Of a stretch of 38,717 bases of DNA, positions 1-7,671 are shown piece by piece (within the stretch, counting starts at the first letter, position 1; every line of letters starts with the position of its first letter). The translations under genes were made by a program, and so were the position numbers. The DNA lies in assembly GCA_947452325.1 (NCBI GenBank), contig CANGCZ010000001.1:1-38717 (forward strand). Direction: 5' to 3'. This DNA comes from Comamonadaceae bacterium (GTDB taxonomy: Bacteria; Pseudomonadota; Gammaproteobacteria; Burkholderiales; Burkholderiaceae_C). The notes under the pieces are model-generated. The model was not told the DNA's origin and did no database searches. It saw only the letters and a list, made by a program, of their open reading frames with translations.

Positions 1-62
1 GAAATTACATGGTTAATTTGCGCTTCTAGCTCTTTATCACTGATTGATAAATAAAACCCCGT

Positions 63-338
63 TTAGTTTATTTGTCGAGACACCAAAGGAAACTTCCCGG
101 GATTGCGAATCGATTCAACCGATAAATCAATGTCCATCAAAGGCCAATAAAGATGATCTGGCGTCGGCCATTCAATGCTGGAGATTTGCTCCATAGTGGC
201 TTTTTTAAACCAAGGGAATTCGTCGTAAGAGACAAACAACTCCTCATCGCCCAAAAGTAACCAAAAGCCTTTATTTGAAGCCTGCGAAACTTCAATTTCT
301 GAAATGGTTTTGCCAAGCATTGCGAATTTCCTTTTCAT
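63..338 (-). CDS. DUF2442 family protein (second gene of DUF4160/DUF2442 pair)
   Basis: A 91-residue soluble protein with no signal peptide or membrane segment. Its sequence pattern (ELFVSYDEFPWFKKAT, then WPLMDIDLSVESI near the C terminus) matches DUF2442, whose members have no established biochemical role. The gene overlaps the end of the DUF4160 gene by 47 nt in another frame, so the two are almost certainly translated together. DUF4160 and DUF2442 genes are commonly found as a pair and the arrangement resembles small toxin-antitoxin modules; that function is inference. The DNA here is visibly richer in A+T than the dgt/aroB genes upstream, which hints at separate acquisition. Family assignment is fairly sure, function is unknown. 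Confidence 0.75.
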   Translation of the reverse strand: MKRKFAMLGKTISEIEVSQASNKGFWLLLGDEELFVSYDEFPWFKKATMEQISSIEWPTPDHLYWPLMDIDLSVESIRNPGKFPLVSRQIN

Positions 339-531
339 GTGTTTGAACCATGGACAAAGTATCAGCTATTTGCTTTTGAGAAAGCCCTTGGCTCATAGCG
401 AGTTCGATTTTGGGTTCAAGCCAAAATTTAGCTTCACCATCGGTATGAGAAACGTGAATATGCATGCGTGACTCTTCACGCGAAAAGAAAAAGAAGCGAA
501 ACGCACCTTCACGGAATACGGTTGGAGCCAT
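292..531 (-). CDS. DUF4160 family protein (first gene of DUF4160/DUF2442 pair)
   Basis: A 79-residue protein with the DUF4160 layout: N-terminal APTVFREGAFRFFFFS, the conserved HIHV segment around residue 24, GEAKFWLEP in the middle and a helical C terminus ending in WQNHF. The family has no proven activity. It precedes DUF2442 and overlaps it by 47 nt, which supports a two-gene operon. It lies 58 nt downstream of the DUF1415 gene on the same strand, so it could be read from the long upstream operon, but its lower G+C suggests it is an insertion at the operon end. No clear Shine-Dalgarno sequence is visible before the ATG. Confidence 0.75.
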   Translation of the reverse strand: MAPTVFREGAFRFFFFSREESRMHIHVSHTDGEAKFWLEPKIELAMSQGLSQKQIADTLSMVQTHEKEIRNAWQNHFRN

Positions 532-589
532 AGAAAAATGATATCAGTTCTGGTTTTCCTAGGTTTGTCCGCTGTCAACCCTTAAAGTT

Positions 590-1132
590 TTATTTTCCAA
601 CCAACCCCGCCCACCCCTCTCTCCCCAAGTCCTCCAACACCTGCATATTCCGTTCATAAATCCGCGACGCATCGGGAAACGCTTCAACGGCCTTATCAAT
701 ACTTTCCTCGCGCAGTAAATGCAGCGTCGGGTATGGCGCGCGGTTGGTGAAGTTGCTGATATCGTCAGGCTCTGTGCCCGCAAACTGGTAGCGCGGGTGA
801 AAGTCTGCAATTTGCAGCACGCCTTCCAATTCCATCGACAGCAACACCGAATCGCAGTCAAACAAAAATTCGTTGAACTCCAAAAAGTCCGGCAAAAGAT
901 TGGGCGCAATCAAGAGCGTGGTATCCAACACTGCGGCATCGGTGTTGATCAACAACTGCATTTCCTCTTGCAGCATCTTCAGCACTTGCTCGGGTTCGCT
1001 GTCCATGCACACCACATAGCGCAATTGCTTTTTGGTCACCACGGCTTTGGCAAACGGACACAGATTCAAACCGATCACTGCTTTGTCCACCCAAGCTTGG
1101 GTGTCGGCAATGGCTTGCGCTTCGGTCGTCAT
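590..1132 (-). CDS. DUF1415 domain-containing protein
   Basis: A 180-residue cytoplasmic protein matching DUF1415 along its length: TQAWVDKAVIGLNLCPFAKAV at the start with a conserved Cys-Pro, an acidic middle, and HPRYQFAGTEPDDISNFTNR followed by a PYPTLHLLREESI block. The biochemical role of the family is not known to me. It is the last gene of the pilM-to-dgt operon: its ATG overlaps the dgt stop codon by 4 nt (ATGA), so it is probably translationally coupled to dgt. The conserved Cys, His and Asp residues would be the first to consider as an active or metal site, but nothing in the sequence proves catalysis. Confidence 0.8.
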   Translation of the reverse strand: MTTEAQAIADTQAWVDKAVIGLNLCPFAKAVVTKKQLRYVVCMDSEPEQVLKMLQEEMQLLINTDAAVLDTTLLIAPNLLPDFLEFNEFLFDCDSVLLSMELEGVLQIADFHPRYQFAGTEPDDISNFTNRAPYPTLHLLREESIDKAVEAFPDASRIYERNMQVLEDLGREGWAGLVGK

Positions 1133-2298
1133 GCAGACAACACTTTGCCTGTCAATCGCGCGTGCTCTTTGGTGGCAAACCTATCGGTCATGCCGGCGAT
1201 GTAATCGGACACTGCGCGCGGCAAGTTGCTGCGCTTGGCGTGGCGCTCGGGCATGTCTTGCGGCTTGTGCATATACGCGTTGAACAATTCGCTCACCACT
1301 TCGCGCGCCCATTCGGTGGTTTGCAACACCTGCGGGTGGCGGTACAAGCTGTGCAGCAGAAAATGTTTGAGCTCAGTGCTGGCAGCACGCATGCCGGGGC
1401 TGAAGCGCACCAAGGGCGGCGAGCGGCGCACATCATCGGCAGATGCAGGCGAATGCTCGGTCAGTGCAAGGCGGGTGCTGTCCATCACGTCATACACCTG
1501 ATCGCTCAACATGCGGCGTATGGTTTCATACAGCAAGCGTCTGCCGGAGAGCGCGGGAAATTCATCTTGCACACGCAAGCGGTAAGTGTTGAACAACACC
1601 ACTTCCTGCAATTGCTCTAGCGTGATCAGGCCTGAGCGCACGCCGTCGTCTATGTCGTGCGCGTTGTAAGCCATCTCATCGGCCAGATTGCACAACTGCG
1701 CTTCTAAAGACGGTTGTTGCTTGAGTAAAAACCGTGCGCCCACGCCGCCGGGCTCGGCGTCTTCCAGCATTTGCGCGTTGCGCTGTGAGCAATGTTTCAA
1801 AATGCCTTCGCGGGTTTCAAAGCACAGATTCAAACCGTCAAACTGCGGGTAGCGTTCTTCCAAACTGTCCACCACGCGCAGGCTTTGTAGGTTGTGCTCG
1901 AAACCGCCGTAGGGCGCCATGCATTCGTTCAACGCGTCTTGTCCGGCATGACCAAACGGTGTGTGGCCCAGGTCGTGCGCCAAGGCAATGGCTTCGACCA
2001 AATCTTCATGCAAGCCCAGTGCGCGCGCCAGCGAGCGCCCGAGTTGCGCGACTTCCAGCGAATGCGTCAAGCGGGTGCGAAACAAATCGCCTTCGTGGTT
2101 CAGAAAAACTTGGGTTTTGTAAACAAGGCGGCGAAACGCGGTGGAATGCACAATGCGGTCGCGGTCGCGTTGAAACAGATTGCGTGTCGGTGCTTCGGGT
2201 TCGGCAAAACGCCTGCCGCGACTCTGTGAGGTCAAGCAGGCATACGCTGCCAAGCCGTTCGCGGCAGGGGCTATGTCAACAGCGGCCGCATGGCTCAT
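1129..2298 (-). CDS. dgt: Deoxyguanosinetriphosphate triphosphohydrolase-like protein
   Basis: A 389-residue HD-domain enzyme predicted to hydrolyse dGTP (or other dNTPs) to the nucleoside and tripolyphosphate, affecting the dNTP pool. HD-family metal ligands are visible in LTHSLEVAQ (about residues 80-88) and AHDLGHTPFGHAG (about 107-119). The length fits the shorter Dgt-like clade rather than the roughly 500-residue E. coli enzyme, so the exact nucleotide preference is uncertain. An ATG four codons upstream exists, but the ATG at 2298 forms a 4-nt ATGA overlap with the aroB stop, the pattern used by the rest of this operon, so I prefer it. The downstream DUF1415 gene overlaps by another 4 nt. 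Confidence 0.9.
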   Translation of the reverse strand: MSHAAAVDIAPAANGLAAYACLTSQSRGRRFAEPEAPTRNLFQRDRDRIVHSTAFRRLVYKTQVFLNHEGDLFRTRLTHSLEVAQLGRSLARALGLHEDLVEAIALAHDLGHTPFGHAGQDALNECMAPYGGFEHNLQSLRVVDSLEERYPQFDGLNLCFETREGILKHCSQRNAQMLEDAEPGGVGARFLLKQQPSLEAQLCNLADEMAYNAHDIDDGVRSGLITLEQLQEVVLFNTYRLRVQDEFPALSGRRLLYETIRRMLSDQVYDVMDSTRLALTEHSPASADDVRRSPPLVRFSPGMRAASTELKHFLLHSLYRHPQVLQTTEWAREVVSELFNAYMHKPQDMPERHAKRSNLPRAVSDYIAGMTDRFATKEHARLTGKVLSA

Positions 2299-3386
2299 GC
2301 GCGGCAGCAAGCCTCGACAACCTCAGCCACCAAGGCATCAGGCGCGCCACGCACTTTCGCGCTGCCGGGCGGGTTTATCAACACAAAGCGTATGTCGCCT
2401 GCCTCGGCTTTTTTGTCGACCCGCATGTGGTGCAAATACACATCCGCACCAAGCGCTGGGCCGGTCACAGGCAAACCGGCTTTGGTGATCAAAGCGGTGA
2501 GGCGCGCGACAAACGCGGCATCCACCAAACCCAAACGCTCTGACAATTGCGCGGCCATGACCATGCCGCAACCGACCGCTTCGCCATGCAACCACACGCC
2601 AAAACCCAAACCGGCTTCGATGGCGTGGCCAAAGGTATGGCCAAAATTCAAAATCGCGCGGATACCACCTTCGCGTTCGTCTTGACCCACCACCCAGGCT
2701 TTGATTTCGCAACTGCGCTTGACGGCATAAGCCAGCGCTTGCGGGTCGCGCGCCAGCAATTTGTCCAAGTGCTGTTCAATCCAGTCGAGAAACGCCATAT
2801 CGGCGATCGGGCCGTATTTGATGACCTCGGCCAAACCGGCGCTGAGTTCGCGCAGCGGAAGAGTTTGCAATGTGCCTAGGTCACACACCACGCGCTCGGG
2901 TTGGTAAAACGCGCCAATCATGTTTTTACCGATGGGGTGGTTGATCGCGGTTTTGCCGCCCACGGATGAATCGACTTGCGACAACAGCGTGGTGGGCACT
3001 TGCACAAACGGCACGCCTCGCATGTAGCAAGCGGCTGCAAAGCCGGTGATGTCGCCGATGACGCCGCCGCCCAAGGCGAACAACACGGTTTTGCGGTCGC
3101 AGGCTTTACCGAGCAACACATCAAATATCGCGTTCAAGCTGTCCCAGGTTTTGTAGCTCTCGCCGTCGGGCAATGCACACACATGGATGACCGGGTAATG
3201 CGGCGCCAAACTTTGCTGCAAACGAGCCAGATACAAAGGCGCCACTGTGTCGTTGGTGACGATGAGCGCGGCGCCTGCTTTGGGCAAGCCTTGCCAGGCG
3301 GATGGGTTGTCGATCAATCCGGCACCGATGGCGATGTCGTAACTGCGCTCGCCAAGGTCTATGTGTACGTGTTCAGTGTGCGTCAT
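2295..3386 (-). CDS. aroB: 3-dehydroquinate synthase
   Basis: A 363-residue NAD- and metal-dependent enzyme making 3-dehydroquinate from DAHP, the second step of the shikimate pathway. The nucleotide-binding region (FALGGGVIGDITGFAA, about residues 103-118) and the active-site segments PTTLLSQVDSSVGGKTAIN, GLAEVIKYGPIAD and LNFGHTFGHAIEA are intact, with zinc-binding Glu and His residues present. Length is normal for the family. The ATG overlaps the aroK stop by 4 nt, so it is coupled with shikimate kinase, the usual betaproteobacterial pilQ-aroK-aroB order. The dgt gene starts inside its stop codon. No oddities seen. Confidence 0.97.
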   Translation of the reverse strand: MTHTEHVHIDLGERSYDIAIGAGLIDNPSAWQGLPKAGAALIVTNDTVAPLYLARLQQSLAPHYPVIHVCALPDGESYKTWDSLNAIFDVLLGKACDRKTVLFALGGGVIGDITGFAAACYMRGVPFVQVPTTLLSQVDSSVGGKTAINHPIGKNMIGAFYQPERVVCDLGTLQTLPLRELSAGLAEVIKYGPIADMAFLDWIEQHLDKLLARDPQALAYAVKRSCEIKAWVVGQDEREGGIRAILNFGHTFGHAIEAGLGFGVWLHGEAVGCGMVMAAQLSERLGLVDAAFVARLTALITKAGLPVTGPALGADVYLHHMRVDKKAEAGDIRFVLINPPGSAKVRGAPDALVAEVVEACCRA

Positions 3387-3946
3387 GGGGCAGCGGTTTC
3401 TATGGGTAACAAACCGGCGAGTTCGAGTTGGGTGATGATCATGGTGATCATGGTCGGTATGCGCGGGCGGCTGGTTTCGATGACGAAATGCGCGGCCGCC
3501 TGGTAGTGCGGGTCGCGTTCCTCAAAAAGTTGTTTGATTTTGAGTTTGGGGTCGTCGACTTGCAATAAAGGTCGTTGCTGGTCATGGCGCAAGCGACGGT
3601 AGATTTCTTCGGGTTGCACGCGCAGGTAGATGACGTGGGTGCGCTCGCGCAACAGTAGCCGGTTGGCTTCGCGCAATACTGCGCCGCCGCCGGTGGCCAG
3701 CACGCCGCAAGCCGTGCGGGTCATGTCGTCAATGACTTTGGCTTCAATGTCTCTGAAAGCGGCTTCGCCCTGGCTGGCGAAAAAATCTTTGATGGGACAG
3801 GCAATGCGCATCTCTATGACCTGGTCGCAGTCGACAAAACCCACGCCTAATTTGCGGGCCAATTGCCGACCGACTGTCGATTTGCCGCTGCCCGGCATGC
3901 CCACCAATGCCAACACGATAAATACTTTCTCAAGGTGCGAAGGCAC
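3383..3946 (-). CDS. aroK: Shikimate kinase
   Basis: A 187-residue cytoplasmic kinase that phosphorylates shikimate with ATP in aromatic amino acid synthesis. It shows the Walker A loop GMPGSGKST (about residues 16-24), a shikimate-binding FVDCDQVIE segment, the FRDIEAKVI region, the GGGAVLR substrate loop and the LRHDQQRPLL lid. The start is a GTG at 3946 preceded by GGAG at a suitable distance; it overlaps the end of pilQ by 17 nt, so translation is probably coupled to the pilus operon. The stop overlaps aroB by 4 nt. Length and motifs are typical. Confidence 0.95.
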   Translation of the reverse strand: MPSHLEKVFIVLALVGMPGSGKSTVGRQLARKLGVGFVDCDQVIEMRIACPIKDFFASQGEAAFRDIEAKVIDDMTRTACGVLATGGGAVLREANRLLLRERTHVIYLRVQPEEIYRRLRHDQQRPLLQVDDPKLKIKQLFEERDPHYQAAAHFVIETSRPRIPTMITMIITQLELAGLLPIETAAP

Positions 3947-5222
3947 GTTGCTCCAGCATTTTAGGGCTTAGGAATATCAGCAACTCCTGCTTGCTGCGCT
4001 TGCTGGCACGGTTACCGAACAACCAGCCGAACAAGGGGTTGTCACGCAAGCCCGGCACCCCGGCGCGGTTGATGCTGTCGCTGGTTTCGTAAATGCCGCC
4101 TATCATGACAGTACCGCCGTCTTGCACCCTGACCTGTGTGCTGACGTGTTTGGTGTCTATGGCGAACCCGGCCGGTGTGTTCTGACCGACGCTGTCTTTG
4201 TACACCTCCAGAAACATATTGATGCTGCCGTCGGGCGTGATGTGCGGCGTCACCTCCAAACGCAGATTGGCTTTGCGAAAAGCAATAGATGTGCTGCCGT
4301 TAGGTCCTGACAACTGGTAAGGCAATTCGGTGCCCTGCTCTATCACAGCTTTGAACTGGTTGGCTGTCACCAGTCGCGGGCTGGCCACCACCCGGCCCAA
4401 ACCCTCTGCCTCCAATGCGGACAACTCCACCCCGAGTCGACGGCTGTTTGCCGGATCGAAAAAAGTAAAACCTGCACTGGCCGGGTCTGAGCCCAGCGCT
4501 TTCACTGCTGGCAAATTCACGTTGAAGCCTTCGGTTTGCGTGGACAACCTGACACCGAGCGAGGCCGCAAAGTTGTCCAGCGCTTCCACAATGCGCGCTT
4601 CGATCAGCACCTGACGCTGCGCGACATCGACGCGCTCAATCAGTCGCGCCACCTGCTCCAGTCTGTCGGCAATGTCGGTGACAAACAGTTGGTTGGTGCG
4701 CATGTCCGCCATGGCGCTGCCGCGCGGGCTTAGCAAACGCGGCGACGCACCCGCAGACACATTGCCTTGTTGCAGCAAAGTGGGTAAGAGTTCAGCCGCC
4801 TTGGCGTAGTTCAAGGCGAAGGCACGGGTTTGCAAAGGCTCGACCACTTGTATGGCATGGCGCGTCTCTAACCGGTTTTTTTCTCGCGCCGACAATTCGG
4901 CCTGCGGTGCGACCCAAATCACGTTACCGGTTTGTTGCTGGCCCAGGCCACGCGTTTGCAAAATGGTGTGCAGCACCTGGTCCCAGGGCACATCTTGCAA
5001 ACGCATGGTCAATTGACCGCTGACGTTGTCGGACATGATGATGTTGACGCCGCTGAACTCGGCCACCAACTGCAAAGCGGTGCGCAAATCTATGCTTTGA
5101 AAATGCATGGACATGGGCGCACCGTGAAAAGCAGGCGGCTCCTCCGGGTTGGCAACAGGCGGGGCGGTTTGCGCTAACGCCTGCGAAAACCACAGGCCAC
5201 AGGCAAGCTGCAGCCGGTTCAT
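3930..5222 (-). CDS. pilQ: Short PilQ/ComE/HofQ-type secretin
   Basis: A 430-residue outer-membrane secretin expected to form the pore for a type IV or competence pilus. A short signal peptide (MNRLQLACGLWFSQALAQ) is followed by an STN-like domain (FQSIDLRTALQLVAEFSGVN, DVPWDQVLHTIL), an N3-type domain with the ALNYAKAAELLPTLL pattern, and the secretin core (RVVASPRLVTANQFKAVIEQ, then VPGLRDNPLFGWLFG). The N-terminal AMIN domains of typical PilQ, usually around 700 residues, are missing; the length instead resembles Haemophilus ComE or E. coli HofQ. I chose the ATG at 5222 because it overlaps the preceding stop by ATGA and starts a signal peptide; a longer frame begins at 5264. Confidence 0.9.
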   Translation of the reverse strand: MNRLQLACGLWFSQALAQTAPPVANPEEPPAFHGAPMSMHFQSIDLRTALQLVAEFSGVNIIMSDNVSGQLTMRLQDVPWDQVLHTILQTRGLGQQQTGNVIWVAPQAELSAREKNRLETRHAIQVVEPLQTRAFALNYAKAAELLPTLLQQGNVSAGASPRLLSPRGSAMADMRTNQLFVTDIADRLEQVARLIERVDVAQRQVLIEARIVEALDNFAASLGVRLSTQTEGFNVNLPAVKALGSDPASAGFTFFDPANSRRLGVELSALEAEGLGRVVASPRLVTANQFKAVIEQGTELPYQLSGPNGSTSIAFRKANLRLEVTPHITPDGSINMFLEVYKDSVGQNTPAGFAIDTKHVSTQVRVQDGGTVMIGGIYETSDSINRAGVPGLRDNPLFGWLFGNRASKRSKQELLIFLSPKMLEQRAFAP

Positions 5223-6259
5223 TTGGCTGCTCCGGCGGCGATGCGTTGGGTTACCGCCTGCCATTCACCGTCTTTCTGGGCATGCCATTCGCGCAACAGC
5301 AGGTGATCGCGGGCGATGTCGGTCACCTCGCCCCAGTCCTGACCGATGTGGTCCCCTGTTTGAACGCTGTAAACCAAGCCGTTGAAAGACAGCAAGCCCT
5401 GGCGTTGGTCATGCCGTGACAAGGTGCCTACCCAGCGCATGTGCGACACCGGTTGGGTTTGCAACACAGTCCAGCCTCGTGGCTGCCTTTGGGCGACTTC
5501 GGCTGGCAAGCCGCTGCGCAAAGCTGTCACTTGGAACGGGTTGTACAACTTGGCGGCCGCTTCAGCAGGTGGCGGCGAAACAGACAGTGCTTCTGCCTTC
5601 GCAACGTTTTTTTCTGCGACAGCTTGGTTTTGGGCGGACAAGAACGCCAGCGGCTTATCCTGCGCACGTGTCCATTGCAATTCCAGTTGCAAACGAACTT
5701 CAATTGGACCCGGGTTGTTTGACGTGGCAGAGGCGGGCAAGGCTTGCCAATCCAAACCGCTCAGGCGCATGGCAGGAAACTCTTGAGGAATGCCGTGCAC
5801 AGCAGCGAGCAATGCAGGTAATGTGCCTCTCCACCTCACAGCCGATTCACCGGTCAATGGCATGGCTTGTGCCGCCAGCCCGTGTTGCTTGCCCCAGGCC
5901 AGCCATTGCTGTAATGCCTGGTTGTCGTCCACAGGCGGTGTCTGTGGCCAGGTCTGCCAGGCGGGCACCGGCCAGCCTGAAGGGTGAGGCATGGCTTGTA
6001 AGTTTTGGATGCGTTGGTGTAATTGGCTGACTTGCTGCCGGTGCCTGAGTATGTCTTCGTCCAGTTGCTGAAGTTGTTCTTCAGCCTGCCACCAGATTTC
6101 CCATGCTTCGCCCGACCACCAGCAGCTGCCCGCAGCGCTCATACACACGCATAACACCGACAGCAACAACCACTGCGCACCCGGCGGCCAGGCGTGCAAC
6201 ACCTGCCAGTGGCTGCGCCATTGCGGCCAGGGCGTCTGCCAGCGAACAGCGGTGTTCAT
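5219..6259 (-). CDS. Fused PilO-PilP alignment-complex protein
   Basis: A 346-residue inner-membrane protein that appears to combine two normally separate pilus assembly proteins. Residues 1-210 look like PilO/HofO: a transmembrane helix around residues 29-47, a coiled coil rich in Gln, Leu and Glu (about 55-90), then a small periplasmic domain. After a variable Ala/Glu/Lys linker, residues from about 240 form a PilP-like domain: YNPFQ, the VGTLSRHDQRQGLL strand pair, VYSVQTGDHIGQDWGEVTDI. Order in the operon (pilN, this gene, pilQ) and the absence of a separate pilP support fusion. It overlaps both neighbours by 4 nt. The PilP half would contact the secretin. Confidence 0.8.
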   Translation of the reverse strand: MNTAVRWQTPWPQWRSHWQVLHAWPPGAQWLLLSVLCVCMSAAGSCWWSGEAWEIWWQAEEQLQQLDEDILRHRQQVSQLHQRIQNLQAMPHPSGWPVPAWQTWPQTPPVDDNQALQQWLAWGKQHGLAAQAMPLTGESAVRWRGTLPALLAAVHGIPQEFPAMRLSGLDWQALPASATSNNPGPIEVRLQLELQWTRAQDKPLAFLSAQNQAVAEKNVAKAEALSVSPPPAEAAAKLYNPFQVTALRSGLPAEVAQRQPRGWTVLQTQPVSHMRWVGTLSRHDQRQGLLSFNGLVYSVQTGDHIGQDWGEVTDIARDHLLLREWHAQKDGEWQAVTQRIAAGAAK

Positions 6260-6822
6260 GGTGTGACCGGCACGGGTGTACTCATCTGCAAGCTAAAGCG
6301 CTGGCGTTTGGCTGACAAGCCATCAGACTGCAACCACTGCGCTTCTTCCAACCTCGGTCGCGCATCTCGCGCGGAGAAACCGCCCGCCTGTAACTGTGAC
6401 AACCAAGCCTGCAAATGCCCCTCACTCAGCGTCCAGCCGTTGATTTGCAATTGCTGGTCGCGCCACACCAGCCGGTCCAACTGCACGCCGCGCGGCGGCA
6501 CCGACAACAGGTGTTGCAACAACTGCCAGCCCTGCCACTGCTGTGCCTGCCAAGGCCGCCATGCCGCTTGTACCTGCTGCGCTTGCGTTTGGCGGTTTTG
6601 CCACACAGGTGCTTGGGCCAACTCCGCCTGCAAATCACGCAAGCTTTGCTCGCGTAGCGCCACTTGAGTCTGGTGTTGCTGCAACCAGTCTTCCCATTGC
6701 CGGTCCAAAGCCCACACGACCGCCAGCGTCAGGCCTAAGACAGATAAGAAAGCCAACCGCCAATGGCGCAAACGCTGAGCGCGTCGGCGCTCGCGCCACG
6801 GGTGCAAATTGAAGCCGCTCAT
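6256..6822 (-). CDS. pilN: PilN-like pilus alignment protein
   Basis: A 188-residue bitopic inner-membrane protein. The N terminus has the PilN signature FNLHPWRERRRAQR (about residues 4-17), known in the family to contact cytoplasmic PilM, followed by one transmembrane segment (about 24-41), a coiled coil and a small periplasmic domain (PRGVQLDRLVWRDQQLQINGW). It should pair with the PilO half of the next gene product to join the cytoplasmic platform to the secretin. It overlaps pilM and the pilO-pilP gene by 4 nt each. The protein is rich in Gln and Trp, and its C-terminal half is weakly conserved. Confidence 0.85.
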   Translation of the reverse strand: MSGFNLHPWRERRRAQRLRHWRLAFLSVLGLTLAVVWALDRQWEDWLQQHQTQVALREQSLRDLQAELAQAPVWQNRQTQAQQVQAAWRPWQAQQWQGWQLLQHLLSVPPRGVQLDRLVWRDQQLQINGWTLSEGHLQAWLSQLQAGGFSARDARPRLEEAQWLQSDGLSAKRQRFSLQMSTPVPVTP

Positions 6823-7538
6823 GTCAGCCCCGCCCCCAATGCCAACCCGCCAACCACCGCTTGTTCTTCCTCGGTCAATCCGGCGTCATACAAGGCCGGG
6901 TTCTCTTGCAACAGCCCGACATTGTGTTTTTGCGCATAAGTTTGCCAACGCAAACTGGCTTGCCATGGCGGCTCCAGCCTGACCAGTTGCATACCTGCCT
7001 GGTTACACCAGTGCTCGCATTGAGCCGCCCATTCCCGGGGCATGGCCAGCACCTCAATGTTTTGCACCGCTTGCTCTTGCAAGGCTTGGCTCAGCCAGGC
7101 CGGGCGACCGCCGTCAAACGCAGCGGCAGACGGGACCTGTGCGGCGTCCAAGGTTTGAAAATCCCACAAGCAATCTTGCAGCGGCCAAGGCAAGCTGTCT
7201 TGCAGGCGCTCGCTGAGCGCCGCACGCCATTGCCTCATGGGTATGCCACTGTCGATTTGCAAATGCACTGAATGAAGGTGTTCCCGGGGAATGGCCATGG
7301 CCAGCAACTGCGCCTGAAAGCCACAGCGCTGTCTGACTTGCCTGACCCATTTCGGGTCTGGCCAGACGCCATCCGCCCAGGGTTCTTCGTCCAAGCCGCC
7401 CAGTGACTGCCAATGCCACACAGGCACCTCGGCAGACGCGTCACGGCCCGGCGCGGTTTGCACCATGGCCAGTCCGCGCCCGTTGATCAACAAACCCATG
7501 CCCAAAGCTTTACGGCGGGCGAAACGGCTGATGCGCAT
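6819..7538 (-). CDS. pilM: Short, divergent PilM/ComA/HofM-like protein
   Basis: A 239-residue cytoplasmic protein at the pilM position of a pilMNOPQ operon. Canonical PilM is an actin-fold protein of about 350 residues; this one is much shorter, closer to ComA of Haemophilus or HofM of E. coli, and I see no strong nucleotide-binding motif. Segments such as GMGLLINGRGLAMVQ near the start and LLAMAIPREHLHSVHLQID in the middle fit a degenerate actin-like fold. AAGGA lies about 8 nt before the ATG at 7538 but only about 2 nt before the ATG at 7544, so I chose 7538. Identity rests largely on position and the PilN motif next door. Confidence 0.7.
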   Translation of the reverse strand: MRISRFARRKALGMGLLINGRGLAMVQTAPGRDASAEVPVWHWQSLGGLDEEPWADGVWPDPKWVRQVRQRCGFQAQLLAMAIPREHLHSVHLQIDSGIPMRQWRAALSERLQDSLPWPLQDCLWDFQTLDAAQVPSAAAFDGGRPAWLSQALQEQAVQNIEVLAMPREWAAQCEHWCNQAGMQLVRLEPPWQASLRWQTYAQKHNVGLLQENPALYDAGLTEEEQAVVGGLALGAGLT

Positions 7539-7671
7539 GTCCATGTCCTTTCAAATAGCAGGTTGAGCTTGGTTGTAAAACCGCTGCAAGCCTGCTCAGT
7601 TAAGCTGGACTGGCGTTTTTTTTACAATCTGCTTCCTTACTGCCATTTGGCTGCGCGCCAAACCTTCCTAC

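Noticed and set aside
7600..7628. Sigma-70 promoter for the PBP1A gene (TACAAT with an upstream TTAAGC)
   Set aside because: The -10 is fair but the -35 matches only half of the consensus; too weak to list as a feature.
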